Shown: one piece after another, positions 33,123-41,233 of the stretch | How positions within the stretch are numbered: position 1 is the first letter of the stretch | Layout of the letters: each line of letters starts with the position of its first letter | Origin: Saccharibacillus nicotianae | GTDB taxonomy: Bacteria > Bacillota > Bacilli > Paenibacillales > Paenibacillaceae | DNA: 64,000 bases | Assembly (NCBI RefSeq): GCF_042681745.1 | Contig: NZ_JBHUGF010000011.1 | Location: forward strand, 496,001 to 560,000 | Reading direction: 5' to 3' | The notes under the pieces: model-generated | What the model was told of the DNA's origin: nothing | What the model saw: only the letters and a program-made list of their open reading frames with translations | Databases searched by the model: none | Position numbers and translations under genes: made by a program

Positions 33123-34007
33123 ATGAAGACTTGGACGTTTATAGTATTGATTGTGTTAACGACTTTTTTGATGGGTTCTTCTTTTGCTGTAGGTAAAATA
33201 GGGCTCATGTATGCTTCGCCTTTATATTTGGTAGCTTTACGTTTTATAGTGGCAGGGGTAGTGATGTTAATCGTTGTGCTTCTGTTACGAAGACCACATC
33301 CAACCGGAAAAAGAAACTGGCTGAAAATAGGTGTGATCGGTGCTTTACAGACAGCAGGTGTGATGGGATGCATTTTTATAAGCCTCCGTACGATTACAGC
33401 AAGTGAATCGTCCATTTTAACATTTACCAATCCATTGCTGGTGGTAGTACTAGGTACGATTTTTTCAGGAATACGCTATAAATGGTATCAATGGATCGGT
33501 GTGTTATTGGGAGTGATTGGTGTGTCTATCACAGTAGGAGCACAAGTAGAATGGAAAATAGGCATCGTATGGGGGTTATGTTCAGCGATATTCTGGGCGA
33601 CCGCTACATTGTTAGTGAAAAAGTGGGGTGTGCTATTTGATACATGGGTATTGTCTGCGTATCAGATGTTGTGCGGAGGAATCATTTTATTGCTGCTTAG
33701 TGTGACATTGGAACAGCCCTTTTTTATCTGGAACCATGAGTCGATATTAATTTTGCTATGGTTAAGTATATTCTCTTCTATTATTCAGTTTGCTGTCTGG
33801 TATTATGTGTTACAACATGGCGATCCGGGGAAAACGAGTTCGTTTTTATTTTTAGCACCTTTTTTTGGAGTGTTATCCGGTTGGTTACTGCTAGGAGAAA
33901 CGTTATATGTTTCGAGTATTGTAGGGGGATTATGTATTATAGTAGGAATTTATCTGGTGAACCGGCAATTTCAGTCTAAAAAGGGATCGGTCAGCACACT
34001 CCAATAG
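33123..34007 (+). CDS. EamA/DMT-family transporter
   Basis: The 294-residue protein has ten hydrophobic helices in two EamA repeats, for example the start of repeat 1 (MGSSFAVGKIGLMYASPLYL) and of repeat 2 (GLCSAIFWATATLLVKKWG). Such permeases export amino acids, nucleosides or drugs; the substrate cannot be read from sequence. The ATG follows AGGGAGATT. It is convergent with the ArsR-type regulator on the right and divergent from pstS on the left. Confidence 0.8.
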   Translation: MKTWTFIVLIVLTTFLMGSSFAVGKIGLMYASPLYLVALRFIVAGVVMLIVVLLLRRPHPTGKRNWLKIGVIGALQTAGVMGCIFISLRTITASESSILTFTNPLLVVVLGTIFSGIRYKWYQWIGVLLGVIGVSITVGAQVEWKIGIVWGLCSAIFWATATLLVKKWGVLFDTWVLSAYQMLCGGIILLLLSVTLEQPFFIWNHESILILLWLSIFSSIIQFAVWYYVLQHGDPGKTSSFLFLAPFFGVLSGWLLLGETLYVSSIVGGLCIIVGIYLVNRQFQSKKGSVSTLQ

Positions 34008-34101
34008 ATCATCATATACACTGTACGTTGTTGATATTTCCTCATACATGCACTAAAAAATAAAATATATACGCGAAATGTGATACGTACAGCTATATGA
34101 T

Positions 34102-34788
34102 CTATCGTTTAAGATCGAATACAGTGTGCAAACCGCTTGTTCCTAGTTCAGTTACTTTAATCGCTCGAATCGAAGGCACTCTTACAATCCACCCGATATC
34201 GAACAAATGATTCATCAGCCCTTGCCCTAATGCACCGCCTAAATGATGTCGACGTTCACTCCAATCCAGACAAGCATGAGAAAACGAACGACGTTTGCGC
34301 TTGAGGGTAGGTAAGTCTAGTCCGAAATGAGTAAAAAAGGTTTCCCCTTTAGGCGTGATAAAAAATTCAGTATCTCCTGTAGTGATGTATTGGTTAGCCA
34401 GCAGCGCATCGGTCAGATCTACCCCTAATTTGCCAGCTAAATGATCGTAACAAGTACGGGCTTCGCGCAATAGCTGAACTTGAGTCGATTGCCTTAACGA
34501 GCGTACTTTTGGTGGCGCAGAGATAGCTAGAAATGATTCTAAAAGAGAGGCGATATCTGTACTGGCTAACTGATAATAACGATGTCGCCCATTTTTTTCA
34601 AAAGTGATCAGTCGTCCTTCGATTAATTTGGATAAATGAAAACTAGCAGTCTGCGGTGTAATGCCTGTCATCAATGCCAGTTCACTAGCAGTATGAAAAC
34701 GTCCATCCATTAGATGGGTCAAAATAGTAGCTCGTGAAGGCTCAGCTAATAAAGAAACCACTTCAGCAATATTGGGATTAATACTCAT
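34102..34788 (-). CDS. ArsR-family winged-helix regulator with C-terminal domain
   Basis: The 228-residue protein has an N-terminal ArsR-type winged helix (residues 5-85: AEPSRATILTHLMDGRFHTASEL, then ITPQTASFHLSKLIEGRL). An additional helical domain (about 95-228) is rich in Arg and His and may bind a ligand. It is longer than simple metal sensors of about 110 residues and has no clear Cys metal site. The ATG 34788 is 7 bases after AAGGA. No adjacent co-oriented target gene is obvious. Confidence 0.7.
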   Translation of the reverse strand: MSINPNIAEVVSLLAEPSRATILTHLMDGRFHTASELALMTGITPQTASFHLSKLIEGRLITFEKNGRHRYYQLASTDIASLLESFLAISAPPKVRSLRQSTQVQLLREARTCYDHLAGKLGVDLTDALLANQYITTGDTEFFITPKGETFFTHFGLDLPTLKRKRRSFSHACLDWSERRHHLGGALGQGLMNHLFDIGWIVRVPSIRAIKVTELGTSGLHTVFDLKR

Positions 34789-34843
34789 CACATAGTCCTT
34801 TCCATATCATCTATATAGCTCTAATTACAACAAATCAAATATC

Positions 34844-34895
34844 AAAAGAGCAAGCAAAAGCGGGTAGTTGATGTGCTTCTGCTTGCTCTTTTTGG
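34844..34895 (-). terminator. Terminator downstream of the MarR gene
   Basis: AAAAGAGCAAGCA (34844-34856) pairs perfectly with TGCTTGCTCTTTT (34880-34892). It lies 15 bases beyond the MarR stop on the minus strand, where the stem ends in TTTTGATA. The T-run on the plus strand is also good. Confidence 0.75.
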
Positions 34896-34909
34896 ATGTA
34901 CTCTAATTG

Positions 34910-35344
34910 TTATTTGGTTCTTTCTGCTAATCTGGTAATTAATTCAATATCTTGATCGGTCAATTGTTCCAAAAAATGTTGGCGTATCGCTTGCGAAAGA
35001 AAAGGACGAGCATTATCTAATGCTAATTGTCCTTCAGATGTGATCTCTACCTGAACTCCGCGATCAGTATCTAAAGGAGTTCGCATCACCAATCCACGCT
35101 TTTCCATACGCTTGAGATGATGAGAAAGTCGACTTTTATCCCAATTCATAGAGTCTGCCAATTCCTGCTGACGAAGTTTGCCTTCTCCAAAAAGAACCAA
35201 CCGATCTAGTATTCCAAAATCACTTTCTGATAATCCCGTATGATCCGACATTTCTTTGACAATACGACCAAAAATCGTGTGGAACGTACCTTTCCACATA
35301 TGCCATATTTTCATTTCTTCTTGATTGATCTCATGATTATCCAT
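34910..35344 (-). CDS. MarR-family regulator, divergent from an SDR gene
   Basis: The 144-residue protein has a MarR winged helix: LSESDFGILDRLVLFGEGKLRQQELADSM, then WDKSRLSHHLKRMEKRGLVMR and the wing DTDRGVQVEIT. The ATG 35344 lies exactly seven bases after a TATTAT -10 box on the minus strand and has no ribosome binding site, so the mRNA is probably leaderless. A TTGAC-AC-GTCAA palindrome lies between its -35 and -10, and a second copy is 37 bases upstream, so it probably represses itself and the divergent short-chain dehydrogenase. Ligand unknown. Confidence 0.75.
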   Translation of the reverse strand: MDNHEINQEEMKIWHMWKGTFHTIFGRIVKEMSDHTGLSESDFGILDRLVLFGEGKLRQQELADSMNWDKSRLSHHLKRMEKRGLVMRTPLDTDRGVQVEITSEGQLALDNARPFLSQAIRQHFLEQLTDQDIELITRLAERTK

Positions 35345-35350
35345 AAACGT

Positions 35351-35414
35351 ATAATAGCATGGTTGACACGTCAACTTCAACGTGTTAAATTGTATTTAGG
35401 TTGACACGTCAACC
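35351..35414. promoter_or_regulatory. Divergent promoter region with twin MarR operators
   Basis: GTTGAC-AC-GTCAAC occurs twice, at 35362-35375 and 35400-35413. The minus-strand promoter is TTGAAG (35375-35380), 18 bases, TATTAT (35351-35356). On the plus strand TTGACA of the first copy (35363) plus 17 bases meets TAAATT as a possible -10. Both promoters would be covered by a bound repressor. Confidence 0.7.
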
Positions 35415-35452
35415 TTAGAAAAATACTTCTATTATTATCAAAGGAGATCATT

Positions 35453-36202
35453 ATGCATAACAAACAGGTTGCTTTGGTCAGTGGAGCGAATAAAGGAATA
35501 GGTCTACAGATTGCAAAAGATCTTGTCGCAAAAGGATTTACTGTACTGGTAGGATCGCGTAATTTGGAAAAGGGTAAGATGGCTGTGAATGATATAGGTG
35601 AAGGCGCTCAGGCTGTACAACTAGATGTCACCAATCAACATTCTATTGTAGCCGCAGCAGAATATATTGAGAAAGAATATGGTCGTCTGGATGTATTGAT
35701 TAATAATGCAGGCATCTCCCATCCAGGCAAATCAGATGGGAATTTTCCAGAAAGTGTTCAATCCGGTCTATTAACAGTAGCTCCTATGGAAGATATACGT
35801 GCTGTTTTTGAAACAAATGTGTTCGGCGTAATTGCTCTTACTCAATCGATGTTACCACTTCTGCATCAAGCTCCAGCAGGGCGTATCGTGAATATAGGAA
35901 GTTCTGGCGGATCGTTAACATGGAATTCCAATCCCGATAACCCTCATCGTGCTATGTTTGGAACGTATTCTTCTTCCAAATCTGCACTTCATGCGATTAC
36001 ACTTGCGTTTGCATTTGCTCTGGAATCGACTCCGATCAAAGTCAATATTGCTTGTCCTGGCTTCACCTCGACAGCTCTTAACAACTTTGCAGGTACCCGT
36101 AGTGTAGAAGAAGGTGCACGTGAAGCAGTTCGTCTTGCTATGATTGGCCCAGATGGTCCAACAGGAACATTTTCAGATGAGAACGGGACAGTAGCCTGGT
36201 AA
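35453..36202 (+). CDS. Short-chain dehydrogenase/reductase (SDR)
   Basis: The 249-residue Rossmann-fold oxidoreductase has the cofactor motif SGANKGIG (residues 10-17), NNAGIS, the catalytic Ser in IGSSGGS and the YSSSK catalytic Tyr/Lys pair. It uses NAD(P)H on a carbonyl or alcohol substrate. An insert of about 15 residues after NNAG resembles plant menthone- or carbonyl-reductase-like SDRs. It is controlled by the divergent MarR operators and followed by a second SDR-type gene after 49 bases. Confidence 0.85.
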   Translation: MHNKQVALVSGANKGIGLQIAKDLVAKGFTVLVGSRNLEKGKMAVNDIGEGAQAVQLDVTNQHSIVAAAEYIEKEYGRLDVLINNAGISHPGKSDGNFPESVQSGLLTVAPMEDIRAVFETNVFGVIALTQSMLPLLHQAPAGRIVNIGSSGGSLTWNSNPDNPHRAMFGTYSSSKSALHAITLAFAFALESTPIKVNIACPGFTSTALNNFAGTRSVEEGAREAVRLAMIGPDGPTGTFSDENGTVAW

Positions 36203-36251
36203 TAGTAGTCAAATAAATTCATTTATAGATAGGATAAGGTGAGCTTTAATA

Positions 36252-37079
36252 ATGCGTGTATTTGTAACAGGAGCAACAGGTTATATCGGTTCTGCTGTCG
36301 TTCGTGAACTTATAGATTCAGGGCACACTGTTGTAGGGCTGGCTCGCTCAGATCGCAGTGCGGAGTGGTTGCAAAAGCTAGGGGCAGAAGCTTATCGAGG
36401 TGATATAGATCATGTGATCAGCCTTCAACAAGGTGTTGCTCAAGCAGACGGTGTTATTCATTTAGCATTCAAACACGATTTTTCAGATTTTGAAGGTTCG
36501 CTTGCGACAGATTTGCAGGTGATAAAGACGATAGGGGCAGTACTGGAAGGTACGGATAAGCCGTTTGTGACTACAGCTCATTTTAATGGAGTAGCTTCTG
36601 AAGAAGTAGCATTGTCACTAGCTCAGCGCGGAGTACGTACATCTATTATAGAACTTTGTCCGTCTGTACATGGAGAAGGAGATACTGGTTTTATTCCTCA
36701 ATTAATTGCAATCGCCAAAGCAAAAGGTGTGGCAGCTTATATCGAAGAAGGCACTAATCGTTGGCCTGCTGTTCATCGCTTAGATGCTGCCCATTTATAT
36801 TGCATGGCATTAGAAAAAGCAACAGCAGGATCAAGACTAGATGGAGTTGCAGACGAAGGTGTCGCATTTCGTGATATCGCTACAGTGATAGGTCGGCATC
36901 TAAATGTGCCTATTGTTAGTATTTCACAGGATCAAGCACAAGATCACTTCGGCTTTCTGGGAGCACTGGCAGCTTTAGATATTCCACGATCGAGTCAATC
37001 TACTCAACAACAACTGGGATGGCAACCAATACATCCTTCTTTGCTTGCCGATTTAGAGCAAGGGCATTATTTTAGCTAA
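36252..37079 (+). CDS. NAD-dependent epimerase/dehydratase-type (extended SDR) oxidoreductase
   Basis: The 275-residue protein has the extended-SDR nucleotide motif VTGATGYIG (residues 5-13), ARSDRSAEW after strand 2 and DGVIHLAF. The usual YxxxK is not evident in the expected place, so its catalysis may be atypical. Similar proteins are annotated as nucleoside-diphosphate-sugar epimerases but act as small-molecule reductases. It probably shares a transcript with the upstream SDR; a terminator follows at 37108. Confidence 0.75.
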   Translation: MRVFVTGATGYIGSAVVRELIDSGHTVVGLARSDRSAEWLQKLGAEAYRGDIDHVISLQQGVAQADGVIHLAFKHDFSDFEGSLATDLQVIKTIGAVLEGTDKPFVTTAHFNGVASEEVALSLAQRGVRTSIIELCPSVHGEGDTGFIPQLIAIAKAKGVAAYIEEGTNRWPAVHRLDAAHLYCMALEKATAGSRLDGVADEGVAFRDIATVIGRHLNVPIVSISQDQAQDHFGFLGALAALDIPRSSQSTQQQLGWQPIHPSLLADLEQGHYFS

Positions 37080-37107
37080 TGACAGATAACAACTCATATA
37101 TACCATT

Positions 37108-37143
37108 AACTCCTCTTCTATATACTAGAAGGGGAGTTTGTTT
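37108..37143 (+). terminator. Terminator after the SDR pair
   Basis: AACTCCTCTTCTA (37108-37120) pairs with TAGAAGGGGAGTT (37126-37138) with one wobble, followed by TTGTTTGTT. Confidence 0.7.
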
Positions 37144-37227
37144 GTTAAAATAGAGAAGTGAAACCAGTGATCATTTTTAAAGTGTATGATCTTCAATATC
37201 TAATAGGAGCAAGAAGGAGAATAACAT

Positions 37228-38151
37228 ATGGCTATTGATCTAATAGATGTTTTTGAATTTCCTACGAACTTAGGTCTGACTAAGAAAGAAGAAGATCAAC
37301 AACCAGGTGTTTATTTATTACCAGATCATTTCAAAACATATGGGTTATACGATCATCTACCTATACAAAATAGATACACCTTAATAGCTCCGTCTTACGA
37401 GATAAAAAAAGATACAGTATCCGGCATACTTAATATAGAAGCTGTTGCTCATTATGCAGTCCAACAAGCAGAGCTATTAGCAGGTGCGCTTGAAGAAAAA
37501 ACATTTAAATTAATTATCGGTGGAGATTGCAGTATTTTGGTTGGCAATATGATGGCATTAAAGCAAAAAGGTACTTATGGACTGTTCTTTTTGGATGGTC
37601 ATACCGATTATTTACCTACTTTATCTTCTCATACCGGCGGTGCAGTAGCAGGGCTTGATCTAGCTATTGTAACGGGGCTAGGAGATGAGCGAGTAACGAA
37701 TATAAATAATCTCAAACCTTATGTTCTTGAAGAACATGTATTTTGTGTGGGCAATCGAGAGTTGGACGATTCTTATGTTCAGCCTATATTAGATTCTGCT
37801 ATTCATTATATTGATCTACCTACACTACGTAAGACAGGCATAGAACATATTGTGAAGCAATTTCTAGAGATGGTCGATCAGCAACAATTGGATGGTTTTT
37901 TTATTCATTTTGATGTGGATGTCTTGAATGATGATCTTATGCCTGCTGTTGATAGTAGGCAACCGGATGGACTGGATTATGTAGAATTGATTCAGATACT
38001 GGCACCGTTAGTCGCTCATCCTCAAGTGGTTGGACTTGAAATTACAGTACTTGATCCTCATTTAGATCAAGAAGGAAAGTATACTTCTAAATTTATTCAA
38101 CAGCTTGCTACACTTTTTGACGATCAAAAAAACTCTTCTACGTTAACATAG
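37228..38151 (+). CDS. Arginase/agmatinase-superfamily (ureohydrolase) protein
   Basis: The 307-residue protein has the ureohydrolase metal motifs in order: GGDCS (about residue 98), DGHTD (about 123) and FDVDVLND (about 230). In family members the first is GGDHS, whose His binds Mn; here it is Cys, so the metal site is altered. Substrate could be a guanidino compound (arginine, agmatine, formiminoglutamate), or the activity may have changed. The ATG follows AGAAGGAG. It is a single gene, with its own terminator overlapping its 3' end. Confidence 0.75.
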   Translation: MAIDLIDVFEFPTNLGLTKKEEDQQPGVYLLPDHFKTYGLYDHLPIQNRYTLIAPSYEIKKDTVSGILNIEAVAHYAVQQAELLAGALEEKTFKLIIGGDCSILVGNMMALKQKGTYGLFFLDGHTDYLPTLSSHTGGAVAGLDLAIVTGLGDERVTNINNLKPYVLEEHVFCVGNRELDDSYVQPILDSAIHYIDLPTLRKTGIEHIVKQFLEMVDQQQLDGFFIHFDVDVLNDDLMPAVDSRQPDGLDYVELIQILAPLVAHPQVVGLEITVLDPHLDQEGKYTSKFIQQLATLFDDQKNSSTLT

Positions 38152-38163
38152 AAGAGTTTTTTC
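38128..38163 (+). terminator. Terminator of the arginase-like gene
   Basis: AAAAACTCTTCTA (38128-38140) pairs with TAGAAGAGTTTTT (38149-38161). It overlaps the stop codon and also lies 24 bases beyond the convergent YtxH gene, so it may serve both. Confidence 0.8.
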
Positions 38164-38186
38164 GTATTGAAATGTATAAGTTACAC

Positions 38187-38504
38187 TTAGCTTGTATGTG
38201 AGTCTTTAAAACCTTGAATTTCACCTTTAACTTCTTTCGTAGCAGATTGTGCTTCGTCTTTGAAATCTTTGACAGTGTCTAAAGAATCTTTGACCATGCC
38301 TACAACTTCTTGACCTTTTTCAGCAAGAACATGTCCGCGTTCGTTCAACATTGGAGCGTTCTCAACAACAAGATCAGTCAATTCTGCAACACGAGTACGA
38401 ATTTTGTCACCTTGTGGAGTAGAGAACAAAAGGGCTGCTCCTGCACCAATAAGTGCTCCTGCTATTGCTCCTGTAATAATTGACTTTGTAGATTCGTTAT
38501 CCAT
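38187..38504 (-). CDS. YtxH-domain small protein
   Basis: The 105-residue protein has one N-terminal Gly/Ala-rich hydrophobic helix (ITGAIAGALIGAGAALLFS) followed by PQGDKIRTRV and a long amphipathic charged tail. This is the YtxH layout of Bacillus general-stress proteins. It is probably membrane-attached with a cytoplasmic coiled tail. The start follows GAGGGGTCG. The function is unknown beyond association with stress. Confidence 0.8.
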   Translation of the reverse strand: MDNESTKSIITGAIAGALIGAGAALLFSTPQGDKIRTRVAELTDLVVENAPMLNERGHVLAEKGQEVVGMVKDSLDTVKDFKDEAQSATKEVKGEIQGFKDSHTS

Positions 38505-38609
38505 TATCGTCGACCCCTCATCTTAACAATTTAGTATTTAATGTATTATTACCCAATCTGACGGATATCACACTTATTCTTTATAATATAAAATCAGAAA
38601 AAATAATAC

Positions 38610-38638
38610 TTGTAATTATATAGATATCTATGTATTAT
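38610..38638 (+). promoter_or_regulatory. MarR promoter with operator palindrome in the spacer
   Basis: TTGTAA (38610-38615), 17 bases, TATTAT (38633-38638). The perfect 12-base palindrome ATAGATATCTAT (38620-38631) fills the spacer. The same 12-mer recurs at 39101-39112 before the oxidoreductase gene. Confidence 0.7.
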
Positions 38639-38644
38639 AAAAAT

Positions 38645-39070
38645 ATGCTAAATTATAACGCTTGTGCAATGATCTCGAAGATTCGTGATGACGTGAACAA
38701 ACTGATTATCACAGAGTTAGAAAAGAACAATATTACAGATGTTGTTCCTTCTCATGGGGATATTCTTTGCTTTTTGTACAGTGAACGATGTAGCTTGTCT
38801 GTTAATACATTAGCACAAAAAGTACATCGTACTCAGCCAACGGTTACAGTGTTGGTCAACAAATTAGAGAAGCTTGGTTATGTAAAGCGTATCAAAGATG
38901 ATCATGATCATCGTATAACAATGGTTCATTTAACAGATAAAGGTTGGGAGTTAGAGCCGATCTTTAATCATGTATCTGAGGCGATCAATCAGAAAGTCTA
39001 CGGTCATCTTAATAAAGAAGAACAAGAACAATTTGAGTATTTGTTAGAACGTGTGTATTCCGGGCTTTGA
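38645..39070 (+). CDS. MarR-family regulator controlling an NAD(P)H oxidoreductase
   Basis: The winged-helix protein (141 residues from the chosen start) shows LSVNTLAQKVHRTQPTVTVLVNKLEKLGYVKR and wing DDHDHRITMVHLT. The frame is open from an ATG at 38630, but that ATG lies inside the operator, before the -10 box. The ATG at 38645 sits seven bases after TATTAT and has no ribosome binding site, so a leaderless mRNA is likely; 38669 is another option. It probably represses itself and the next gene through the shared ATAGATATCTAT operators. The signal may be a quinone or oxidant, judging from the target. Confidence 0.75.
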   Translation: MLNYNACAMISKIRDDVNKLIITELEKNNITDVVPSHGDILCFLYSERCSLSVNTLAQKVHRTQPTVTVLVNKLEKLGYVKRIKDDHDHRITMVHLTDKGWELEPIFNHVSEAINQKVYGHLNKEEQEQFEYLLERVYSGL

Positions 39071-39100
39071 GTTAGTGAGAGCCTTTTTTTATAAAAATAT

Positions 39101-39112
39101 ATAGATATCTAT
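39101..39112 (+). promoter_or_regulatory. Second copy of the MarR operator
   Basis: ATAGATATCTAT, identical to 38620-38631, lies 22 bases before the oxidoreductase start codon and just before its ribosome binding site TGAGGAG. Confidence 0.7.
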
Positions 39113-39133
39113 CTAATGAGGAGAATGTTATTC

Positions 39134-39721
39134 ATGAAACATCTAATCGTATTTGCTCATCCACATCAAGAAGGAACCAATCAAGCTATTTTAAAAAGAA
39201 TGGTACAGACTTTAGAATCTCAAGGACATGAAGTTGTTGTTCGTGATCTGTATGCATTGAATTTTCAACCGGTACTAACAGAAGCCGATACAGAAGCAAT
39301 GAAAGTTGGTAATACACCAGCAGATATCAAAGCAGAACAAGAATACATTACTGCGGCTGAAGCAATCACGTTTATTTATCCAATCTGGTGGACAGGTCTG
39401 CCTGCTATTTTGAAAGGATATGTAGATCGCGTGTTTGCTTACGGATTTGCTTATGGATATGGAGAAACAGGGATTGCTCAATTACTTACTGGTAAAAAAG
39501 GATTAATTATTAACACACATGGTCAATCTAACGAAATTTACGATCAAGTTGGAATGACAGACGGTTTGAAAATCACTTCAACAACTGGTATTTTTGGATT
39601 TGTAGGCATTGAAAGTGTAGGGCATTTGTTATTTGGTAATGCACCATATGCAGAGGAAGCTCAACTAGAAGCAGTATTGCGTCAAGTTGAAGAAACAGTA
39701 ACGACTGCTTTTAATAACTAA
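39134..39721 (+). CDS. Flavodoxin-fold NAD(P)H oxidoreductase (quinone reductase-like)
   Basis: The 195-residue protein matches the NQO1/MdaB/YwrO family: FAHPHQEGTNQAIL (FMN phosphate region), ITFIYPIWWTGLPAILKGYVDRV (the family's active-site strand and loop) and GLIINTHGQ. It transfers two electrons from NAD(P)H to quinones or similar compounds, avoiding radical formation. The ATG 39134 is 10 bases after TGAGGAG; ATGs at 39116 and 39125 are too close to it. Directly downstream of its probable MarR repressor, with the same operator. Confidence 0.85.
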   Translation: MKHLIVFAHPHQEGTNQAILKRMVQTLESQGHEVVVRDLYALNFQPVLTEADTEAMKVGNTPADIKAEQEYITAAEAITFIYPIWWTGLPAILKGYVDRVFAYGFAYGYGETGIAQLLTGKKGLIINTHGQSNEIYDQVGMTDGLKITSTTGIFGFVGIESVGHLLFGNAPYAEEAQLEAVLRQVEETVTTAFNN

Positions 39722-39770
39722 AAAATACTAGGTCTAACCCAAATAGGTTATAGAGCTAATATAGAAATAA

Positions 39771-39808
39771 AAAAACGAGCTCCTTATTAAATAGGAGGCT
39801 CGTTTTTT
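39771..39808. terminator. Bidirectional terminator
   Basis: AAAAACGAGC (39771-39780) pairs with GCTCGTTTTT in 39798-39807, with an inner CCT/AGG pair. It lies between two convergent genes. Confidence 0.8.
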
Positions 39809-39857
39809 TGCTTCATATAACTTTCATTGCTACAGCTTTATGGTAAGCTTCGCAATT

Positions 39858-40988
39858 TTATAATTTGAAAATAGAATCGTTATTTGGTTTGTTCGGTGTA
39901 TCATCAAAACTATGATTCATTTTGTCTTTCAAATACATACCGTAAATATGCACGATTCCGATTTTTACAACCATATACAACGGGATAACAAGCAACATTC
40001 CGAGAATACCGCCCATATCGCCACCGACCAGTAGCAGAACGACGATCGTAAATGGATGGATATCCAATTGTTTTCCGAAAATAATAGGTTCTAACAAGTT
40101 ATTTTGGATCATTTGCGCGATAATGACGATTACGATCGCCCAGATTCCCATTGCAGGAGATTCAATTAATCCTACAATAGCTACCGGAACAGCAGACAAA
40201 ATCGCACCGATATAAGGAATAAAGTTAAGGAAGAAAGCCAAAAATACAAGCAATAAAGAATAAGGTAAATCAATAATCAAAAATCCAATATAAAGCAGTA
40301 CACATAATGCCAGGTTAACCAGTACTCGACCTGCAATAAAGCTACTTAACGAATCGTCCATCTCATCTAGCATCGCTTTTCCATCTTCTTTGTGTCCAGC
40401 AGGGAAAAGTTTGAGCAATTGAGGTGACAAACGTTTGTCATCTTTAAGCAAGTAGTACAACATAATAGGCACAGTAGCGACAACCAATACAAAGTTGGAG
40501 ATAAATGAGAACATACTTGAAATATGAACAGATAACCAATCAAAAATAGTATTTAAATATTCTGTTAATTTCGCAATCATATCCTGATTATTTTCAGCAG
40601 GAATATATTGTTGAATCGTTGGATTCTGTTGTAATAGCTGAATCTGAGTAATAATACTTTGTGTAAATCTAGGTGCATTCTCAATAAAGCTTGTCACCTG
40701 ATCACGTAATGTAGGCCAGCCGATAATCGAGAAAATCGCTAAAACGATAATAACGACCAGATACATTAGTAAAATCGAATACGAACGTTTCAACTTTTTC
40801 TTTTCCAAATAGTTAACGAGTGGACGTAGTGGATAGTAGAGAAAAGCTGTGATTAAAAGTGGAACAATCGTAAGACTAATCAAGGAAGCAATTGGTGTGA
40901 AAATAAAATCAACCAGCGTCCCCAAATAGACAATCAGGAGTATAAGCGCAATACCCGCACCTATACGAAAAAAGCGTCTTTGTAGCAT
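39858..40988 (-). CDS. AI-2E family (PerM-like) membrane permease
   Basis: The 376-residue protein has the PerM/AI-2E topology: helices at the N-terminus, an extracytoplasmic loop with WPTLRDQVTSFIENAPRF, the DDKRLSPQLLKLFPAGHK segment, then a C-terminal helix bundle with the conserved FLNFIPYIGAILSAVPVAIV. Members transport autoinducer-2, act as Na+/H+ antiporters (YtvI-like) or have unknown substrates. The ATG 40988 follows GGAGGAGG. The cargo cannot be told from sequence. Confidence 0.8.
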   Translation of the reverse strand: MLQRRFFRIGAGIALILLIVYLGTLVDFIFTPIASLISLTIVPLLITAFLYYPLRPLVNYLEKKKLKRSYSILLMYLVVIIVLAIFSIIGWPTLRDQVTSFIENAPRFTQSIITQIQLLQQNPTIQQYIPAENNQDMIAKLTEYLNTIFDWLSVHISSMFSFISNFVLVVATVPIMLYYLLKDDKRLSPQLLKLFPAGHKEDGKAMLDEMDDSLSSFIAGRVLVNLALCVLLYIGFLIIDLPYSLLLVFLAFFLNFIPYIGAILSAVPVAIVGLIESPAMGIWAIVIVIIAQMIQNNLLEPIIFGKQLDIHPFTIVVLLLVGGDMGGILGMLLVIPLYMVVKIGIVHIYGMYLKDKMNHSFDDTPNKPNNDSIFKL

Positions 40989-41233
40989 AAAAAAATCCTC
41001 CTCCAAAATCTTAAATGGTCATTATGTAGAAATGTAGTATATCTCTATTTACTCATACGTACAAAGTAGTGAGTTGGATGCATCAATAGAAGTGCGATCA
41101 AAATTCTTCTTTGGGTCTATGTTACTATATAAACCTCAATATGCTTGCTTAATCTTCACAGAGAGGTAAAATAAAAAAGGAATCATTTGTAAGCGTTATT
41201 AAATAGCTACATATCCAGGGAGGCGTATCTATA

